A DNA stretch of 64,000 nt from Candidatus Omnitrophota bacterium. Lineage in GTDB: Bacteria > Omnitrophota > Omnitrophia > Omnitrophales > JACROU01. Below are positions 35,440-44,400 of this stretch, piece by piece. A program made the translations under genes and the position numbers. Positions within the stretch are counted from its first letter, which is position 1. Each line of letters begins with the position of its first letter. The notes beneath the pieces are model-generated. The model was given only the letters and a program-made list of their open reading frames with translations. It did no database searches and was not told the origin of the DNA. The stretch covers positions 1-64,000 of the forward strand of contig JAJDCD010000012.1 of NCBI GenBank assembly GCA_029261035.1, in the 5' to 3' direction.

Positions 35440-38400
35440 TTAGGCAGCTGCTTGAATGGCTTTCCAAGCATTGATGTCAGCAAGTAATGTATCCCAAAGA
35501 GCGGCTCCACCTGCTAATTCAATACCGGTATATATCTTGGTATCAAATTGCTTACGACTGAAGTCCAGAAGTTTCTTAGCAAGCAAGGTAGCTGTTAAGT
35601 TGTGTTGTGTTGTATCGCCAGAAGAGACTTTAGCTAATAACAGTCCTCTTTGAGCCGTTACATCTCCAACAACCTCTTCAACACCCACAAGACCTGTCGG
35701 AACTTTCTGCAATTTAATTGTTTCATTTAGACTACGATCGAGATTCTCTGGAGCAGAAACAATCACTAAGTTATCTGGATAGAGACCATATTCAGCAATA
35801 GCCAGATCTCGAACCTCCGTTTTTAAGGCTGCTATTCGTTCAGCATTACCAGAAAACCACAAGGTCAACTTTAATGCTTTATCCATACCTGCAAGCAAGA
35901 CAAGTTCTTGTAAATCAGTAGCCACTGTCTTGTCTGTCACTTCTCTATGCACAAACAAGGCTCGTGATGTACTTGTATTTGCATCTGGAAGTACATTAAA
36001 GATTCGCCCCAATTCCTGAGTTGCCGTTGGTGTTAAGCGAATAACATCCGCACTCAAGATCGTATTATCTGCGATTTGAGCCAACTCAGCTGGAAGAGCA
36101 ATATCGAAAGAAGTTAATACTTGTTCTTGAAGTTCTCTTCCGTACTCTTCTAAGACCAATGGTAGAGTTAAATCTCTTGGTCCTGTAAAAATTGTTTTAA
36201 ACTCAGGAGTAACAAAGCTTGCAACCTGAGCTCCTAAACTTTTTGCTGCTGTTTGAGCTTCAACAATTACTCTTGTTTTATCGAGTACCTTAGAAGCATT
36301 CTCGATTATAGCTTCAGTTGCTATTGGTGTAACCACTTCAAGAGGTGAACTATTTTGTCTTATAGATTCCCCCACAAGAAAACCAACACGTTCACCTATG
36401 GATTCAACAATACTTGGCATATCTAATCCAAGTATCGTCGTAAATACACCAGAAACACCACCCCCATTAATAACGTAGTCTACAGCCCACAGAATACCTG
36501 TGTCGAATAATTGCGCAGATAATTGACGTGCTTTATTAGCAACAAATTGTTCATTTGCAGCACCTGCAACAATTTTAATTCCAGCTTCACTCAATCTTGC
36601 AATAGTATCCTGATCCAAAATATATTTAATTGCTGTTGGACTAAATACAGATGCCGGAACATCATAAATCTGATCTGATTTTGCAAGCAAAGCAACACTT
36701 CCATTCTCAAGACTACCAAAATTAAATGTTGAAACATCTGGAATTGTAGGAACGTTGGAATAAGTTTCTTTGACAATAGCATGTTGACTATCAAGTTCAC
36801 TCATAACGACAATAGCTCCCTCTTCTATCAAAGCTTTAACTAAAGGAGTTCCAACACCACCCTGTCCGCCTTGAACAGCTATTATTTTACCTTCAAGAGT
36901 TACATCTTCACCAAATACTTTTTGAATAGAAGCCTTAATCCCATTAAAAACACCTCTTGCTGTCCAAGGAGATGCATTATCACCCCCAAGAGCAAGATCT
37001 TTGTGCCCTACAACGTGACTTGGGGAAGTTTCCCCTATCGTCAACAATAAGGGTAATGGTGTATTCATGTCTTGTCCCACAAATGTCACTGGTATATTCT
37101 CTAAAACTCTACCAAGACTGAGATATGCATCTCTTAATTTTCCTCTTTCAACCTGAGAAAGGTTCTCAATTTTTTTATTTGGATCAAGACCATCTACCTG
37201 AATCATTGTCTTTGACCCGCCTAAAGGTAATAAATCGAGACCAATCATGGCATTCTTACTTGTCATAGCTCGAGATAAAGTCAAAGCTGAAATCATTTGA
37301 GCTTCTCTAGAATCCCATTTTAATCGGCGAACACCTCCAATAGCACCAGACATCAACCATTGTTCTGTTCCATATTTCTTATAAGGAAGTAAATGATGTA
37401 AACCAATAATAGCTGTATAACCAACACTCTCATTTCTAGCAATAACAAGTCCCACATGACCTTCCCAAACATCACTTACATGAGAAGGTAAACTAGAAGG
37501 ATCTGTTATTCTGGTTACCTTTGTTCCATCATTTAATGTCAGACCTTCTTCAGGAATCAAATTCTCAACCCATTGACGTCCTAGTATTTGCATTTCCTTG
37601 AATGCTCCATCCCCCAAAGAATTTGCTATAGCAGATTCTAATTTAGATTGTTCATCAATAATAAACGAAGGAACATTTTTAAGCTTTCCTAGAAAATCTC
37701 TTCTACCAGAAACTTCTTGTTCCCAATAACCAGAATCAACTGTAGTTGTAATGCTTAAAAGATCTGATGGATCAATATCCACCCCATCAAAATGAACACT
37801 CCCCTTTTTAGGGACAAGACCAACAGAAGTTTCAGTATAGTTATCAGCTCCACTAGCTCTCTCTAACGCCCAAAGAATAACTCGAAAGTTTTCCATAAAC
37901 CCAGGCCAAATATAACTACCATCTTCGTTTTGTCTAAACCAATTAACATGAAAGAAAGCTGGAGCTTGCTCTCCAAGAGAACCAATCACTCTTAATTTAT
38001 TTTCCATATCTGCTGCTTCTGTTTGAGAAAAGAAAGGACGATTTGCAAAAGGATCTCTTTTCATAACACCTTCTTCTCCAGCTGCTGCTGCTGTACCCAT
38101 AACACCCATAACAGCACCATCATAGATACCTGATTCTATCGTAGGAAGCTGACGTACTAAAAGTTCTCCTTCAGGAATACGACCACCCCAGAAGATTGCG
38201 CTAATACGAACACCCTTAGGATCTCTCCAGTGTTCTGACATGATTTCATCTTGAACACGTTCTGCAGATGCTGCATAGCGTGCATTTGGATGAGCCCATT
38301 CTCTTGGCTCTAGCTTTTTGGACACTTTATTCTTTTGAAGTCGTTCTCCAGAAGACCAGTCAGCAATCTTTTCTCCGGTCCAATCTTCCCAACCTTCTAG

Positions 38401-41400
38401 ATCTGGAGTTCCAACTTTAAGGGTTTCAGACCCTTCTATATATGTTTCTTCTCCAAATGCCCATGCTTTGTAATGAGCTTTACTTTTAAATCCTGGAGGG
38501 AATTTGGTTTTATCTGTCCACCATACTTCATTTGTAATTGTGTTAATTGCAACATTGGTAAATATTGTCCCCGTGTTTGGACCAATGGCTACCATTGCTT
38601 TTGGTGTTTGCTCCGCATTCGTACCTTTTGCAACACCAAAATAACCATTCTCAGCATTGGTTGCATAAAGCCCTTCACCTTCACGAGCACGTGCGAAAAT
38701 AATGTCATCACTGACAACACGAACTTCGTACTTACCTTTAAGAGCATCTGGAACTTCGATCATAGCAAAATTCGTTTTCCCAGAAGCACTTGGCGCTGCA
38801 TATGCTACATAATCAAGTTTTCCTGTTTCAAGATTCTTGATTTCAACCACAGCCATATGCTCTGCTAACCAACCTTCTTTAATTGCACTCCAAGTTGCAT
38901 AACGAAGTGCATGAAACTTTTTGTTTAATAGAGCATTCCCACCATAATTAGAGCCGTAAGACATAATCAACATTTCATCAGGAAAAATACCGTAATTCCT
39001 TAAATCGACACCATCTTCAGCTTCTTCAATAAACTCTTTTCTAGCATCGCCTTCAAGACCCAACTCATTCGCTTCTTGTGTTGCTTTCTCATTCGCTTCT
39101 GCAATAAGAGAGTATATTTTATCTATATCACCAGGTTCATGAACACCACGAACAAATTTTTCTTCATCACCTAGTTCTGCCAGAGCTACATTACCTACCT
39201 TAGCAAGTCTGAACATATTTAAAGCCACATATCGACTTGATGTTACCTGAACACCCACCTGAGAAAGGTCAGAGCCAGCAGTTCCCATTAGATATGGAAG
39301 AACATACATTGTTTTGCCAGCCATAGAACCTTTTAACAGACCTTCCATAACTTCTTTCTTTTCTGCTGTTGGACTCCAGTTGTTATAGTGCCCTGCATCC
39401 TCTGGGTTTTCTGTTGCGACAAACGTCTTTTTAACAGAACGCGCCGTATCTTTTTTATGAGAACGTGTGTAATAGTTACCATCTGCGAGTTTTGTTAATT
39501 CTCCTGCGGCAACAGCTTGCTCAAGTAAAGCAGCGTCATCTGATTCGTCTACAATCTGAATATCCGCAGCCCCTGTAAACTCAACCATTTCACGAATCCA
39601 GCTTTGCAACGCAACATTAGATAAAGTTGAAATCTTATCTTCAATTGCTGCACCTAAACTAGAAGCTTCTGTTGTTGTTTGAGTCCAATCGTATACGCTC
39701 AAAGGAAAAGTATCATAAACAAAGTCATGAGCCTCCAAAGCTTTCTGAGCTAAAGTCAATCGACTTATATTTTGAATTGTTGCTTTTTCTGATACTTTCG
39801 CTTTGGCATTACTAAGTTTTTTAGTAACATTTTCACGAGAATCAAAAATTGCATCCAACAAAGCATCTCTCTCAGAAGCATTCGATTCAATTACAGCTAG
39901 CAGCACACGCGAACCATAAGTAATCCATTCATCGTGAGTCAATTTTCTTTTTAATATTTCCATAATGACAGGAGATTTGCTTTTATCAAAAGCCCCACCT
40001 GGATTATCATTAAAGTATTCAGTTACCGTCAAATCTCTTTCTTGTAACATTTCAAGAATAAGTTCTTTAGTAACTTTTTCGCCATTTTTAACTTCTCTAC
40101 CATCATGAAGAATTTGTCCACCTTCATCCAACTCGATACCATGAATTTCTAACAACTTAACCCAATGCCAGAAAATTTCATAAGTAGCAAAGTCGTTCAT
40201 TAAACGTTTACCTGTAAATACGTGTTTACCCGCATCATTGGTAAGACGTTCTTTTTCCGTTTTATAATCATCAACAGCGGCTGCATTATTTCCATTCAAC
40301 TGTTGGAACCCATACTCTGAAGCCATAAAAATTGCATAACGAATTCCATCTAGTGTTACTTTACCAGTTGGAGTTGTGAATATTTTCGCATAAGCTTCTT
40401 CAGAGAATAACTCATCTAAATCTTTTTGAGTAACGATATAAGGAGTAATTCCTCCTGCATCAGAAACAAGTCCTAAGTTAATGAATTTTTGTCTTTCTTC
40501 TACAGATAAACCATCTACTAAAGCTTGCAAGTCTTCTCTAGTTGCTTGTAACGGTTTAGCGCCTGCCTCTACATATTTCGTGGATACAGTAGCAACCCAA
40601 CTTTGACGATAGGCATCAAACTCAACTCCATCTATAACAAGAAGACCTGTTAATCGTTCACGGAGTTTATCTAAAAACATTGCTTGAACAGCACCGTCAT
40701 TAGTAGCTTTCTTAGCCGCAGCAATCTCTTCCGTGTCTGTTGCTTTAATTGGAGTTTCCATTACAGCAGACATTCCACCGATCGGCATACCATTCTCCAG
40801 AGCACCCGTTTCACGATTTCCTGTTACTAGTACTGTAATTAAAGCATTCCTACGCGTGTATTCCGTCATAGAGGCTTCTGTCATACCAACGCTATTAGGA
40901 TCAGGAAATACTTTTGAAGGGTCATCTTTAACCATCTCAAAACGCCCATTAATATAATCCCAACGACCTACATTAGGTCCAATTAAGTTTTCTCTTAAAA
41001 TCCAAAGAATTACTTCTTGCTGAGCAGCATAAGTCCCTCTTTCATTCAACATTTCTATTTTTATAGAACCCCTTTCAAGACCTAGAGTTTCTTCAAATCG
41101 CTTAAGAATCTTAGAAATAATCAAAGCTTCTTCAGGAGATTCAATTTTAGGGACATAAAAGTAAACATTACTCTCATTTTCTTTTTGAGCATCATAGTTA
41201 TTCAATAAATGGATTGTAAATGCTGCAATCGTCGCAGGAATATTTCTACCATCTAAAGTAATTTGTCTGTTTTTTAGATGAAGCCCAGGAACACGATGAA
41301 AAATGGTTGGCCATTGATCACGATCCACTTTGATACTATATTCTTTAGGTTCACCTTCTTTATTTTTCTTTGTAGGATGTTTGAACGCACGTCCTATCCA

Positions 41401-44400
41401 GGTACCCGATATCACTTCCTTAATATAAGTCCATGCTTGATAGAGTTTTTGTTGATAGTCATTACCCGCGTCCTCCCAGTCAAACATCCAAGACACAGCG
41501 CCTTTTAACCCTGCGTTAATAGCTCCCATCAACATACCCATATCATCGGCTGGCCCCGTTCCTTGCAGACCGGCTTTTAGAACTTCTGCTGGGACTGGCA
41601 CTGTTGAGTTCATAACCCAACGATACTGAGAGTCTTTATTTATTAAACCTTCACGAATTTGTTCAACCGTTAAAGTGTTTCCATCCGCGTCGGTCAATTC
41701 TTTTGAAGGGTCCGCAAAACCATAACCTTCACCCGAATCTCGTCGAGCTTTTCTAGCGTGTAGTTGCTTTCCAATTTCTAAACCAAATTCACGCGTCAAC
41801 GATTCAATCGTTCCTTCTACATTTACCGTTCTGCCATTTACTTCTTTATCACCGAAAAGACCTGAAAAATCTTCAGCCAAATCTTCGCGAACTACAAGCC
41901 CTTCTGTTGTGGTATTTACATCAACATCAGATTTAGCAGAAAGATTAAATTGATTAGATGTATCAACATCATTACCTTTTTCTCTTGAAGAGGCTGTTCC
42001 ATTTGCTATTCTGTTAATAGATGCTAATTGAGCACCTCTCACTTCAGCACCTGCAGAATTTTGATGTCTATTGGTGAAAGGAGATCCTATTTTCTGACCC
42101 ACCTGCTGAACCATAGACACAAATGCATAAGCACCCACTTTAACTAATTCTCTCATTACTCGATAAACGTTTAAATGAGCAACATGATCTTGAAAAATGG
42201 TTACGAATTGGAATGCAAAACCTTGCTTACCCATATCCGTACTAAAAGTTCTTAAAGCATCAACCATCGCCTGAACATCTTCAGGGTTGTCACCCCATGT
42301 ATCCGGTTGACCCCAATCAAAATCTTTTGATTGCATTGCTTTTTTAATATTAGCTCTTTGCTCTAAGCTCAAAGCAGCATGCCAGTTATCAGGGTTATTC
42401 CAGTTAAAAGATGGAGATAAATTCACTGCCTTAAGTGGTTTAAAACCTAACTCTGGATCATTGTCTACAATATCAGCAAACGCTTTTGCATTTTTTAAAT
42501 CGGGTTCTTTTTGTTCCATCCACAAAATATCTGCTGCACGAGCTGCCATTCTCAAACGGATCCCTGCATTTGTAACACCCAACGAGTTATCAATTTGAAA
42601 AAAACCTTCACTTGTTTGAGCTAACGTGTGATCCCAATAAATTTCAATATTAAAACTATTTATTGCTAACTCTCTTAAATCCTGAAAATCCAAAGTAATC
42701 TCTAAAGGATTAGTAGCTTCGTTCCATGCCTCGACTTCACCGCTACGGCCAGCTTCCACCAAAGCTCTTTCAACAGCTTGAGGATAAGTCATAACATCTG
42801 CTTCTTGAGCCCAAACATTAGTCAACCTAGAAGATGCCGCAACCTCCTCTTCCCAGCCGGAGACTTCCGCATCTAAGACTTCTTGAATTGTCCACTCTTT
42901 ACCAGAAGCATCAACAACAACGTTATTTAAACGCACTCTAAAGTTCGGATCTTCTAGCTCAATAGCAAGTCTATTCGACCAAAGTTCATCCACATAAACA
43001 GGGTTTCCACCATACTTTGGAGTCAAACTTTCATTATGCTCTAAAAGCCTCTCTTTTTCTTCTCCTCTAATATTCCAAACCTCTCTAATAGAAGCCGCAA
43101 TTTTGGGAAAATTAGCTTCGATTTCCGAAAGCCTAACTTCAGGGTCAACACCTCTGTTATATTCTTTTTTATGAGATAAACGAATCACATCTTTTAAAGA
43201 AGGTATTCCTTCAACTGTAGCACCTTTAATAAAGTAATGATCTTCAGCTGAATTATCATCTTCAAGTAACTTTGCTCCTTCAGCATCACTGCGTGCAATA
43301 ATTACCAAAGTTGAGCTTCGACGAATGGCTTCATAACGAATATCCCATAGACGCTTCATAAACTCACCTAAAGAAGTCAACACTTTACCAGCCATATGAC
43401 CACATTTTTTTTGTCCATGTGCTTGGTCTTCAATATGAATCGATGCTGATTTTGCAGCAATAAACAAAGAAGCTAATTGAGTCGGAGATTTATGAGCAGT
43501 ATCTCCATCAGCGTAAATAGGAATTAATGCATTTAATAAAACATCATTCAAATTTTCAAGAACTCCAGCCACTGCTTTCTCTCTATTTGCCTTTAAGTTG
43601 TCACTAGAAAAGCCTACATAATTTTCTCGATTACTAATTAATTCAGAAATAAAGCCATCCCCTAATTCTGTAGCAAAGTTTTCAAAATCTTCTCTAACTT
43701 CTATTGTAAATATATACTGTCTTGCTCTAACAGAATCGACAAACGAGCGAATCAATGCTGGCTTCATTTGCTCTAAAGATGCTTTGTTAGGAGCCCTTCT
43801 TAATATTTGGAATAAATTGGGAAAGAACTTTTTAGTTAGATCTCTAGACAAAGTTCTGAATTGATATTGTAAGTTTTTGTCCAAGTTAACTAAACCCGTG
43901 TAAATTTCTTTAACTTCATTTGGAACACTATCCAATTGGTACTGAGCTAAATCTGGCTCCCCCATATGATGCGATGTTTGCCAACCACTTAAATACAAAG
44001 CTTCTGCCCCTGCCTCAACAGCTGCTTTAGCTGTTACAGAATCCATCACACCACCGGTCGCTGCAAAAGTACCTTGCTCCGCATGCTTCATAACAAGATA
44101 ATACAAAGAATCTGCTAATGCATTAGCTGTTTCTGGCACATCTAAAACGCTCCCTGCCAATCTGTGAAACTCTTCAGCAGTCCATTTCTTATCCTCTCTC
44201 ATAAATTTAGCAATTCGACTAAATCGATCTTGAGCTAAGAATTTTTTAAAATGTGCTACTGTGGGTTCAATTCTTTTAGCCTCTGGCAAAGCACCCAAAC
44301 TATTGGCAGATACATTAACCACTTCATTAAAAACTGGAAATTCCGCCAACAGATCCTGCCCCTCAACAGAAAGTTGAATTCCAACTCTGTTATTCCAGGA

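Noticed and set aside
38473-38868. 131-residue frame opposite the giant gene
   Set aside because: It lies over the conserved PEP carboxykinase P-loop coding sequence and has no ribosome site or homology that I recognise.
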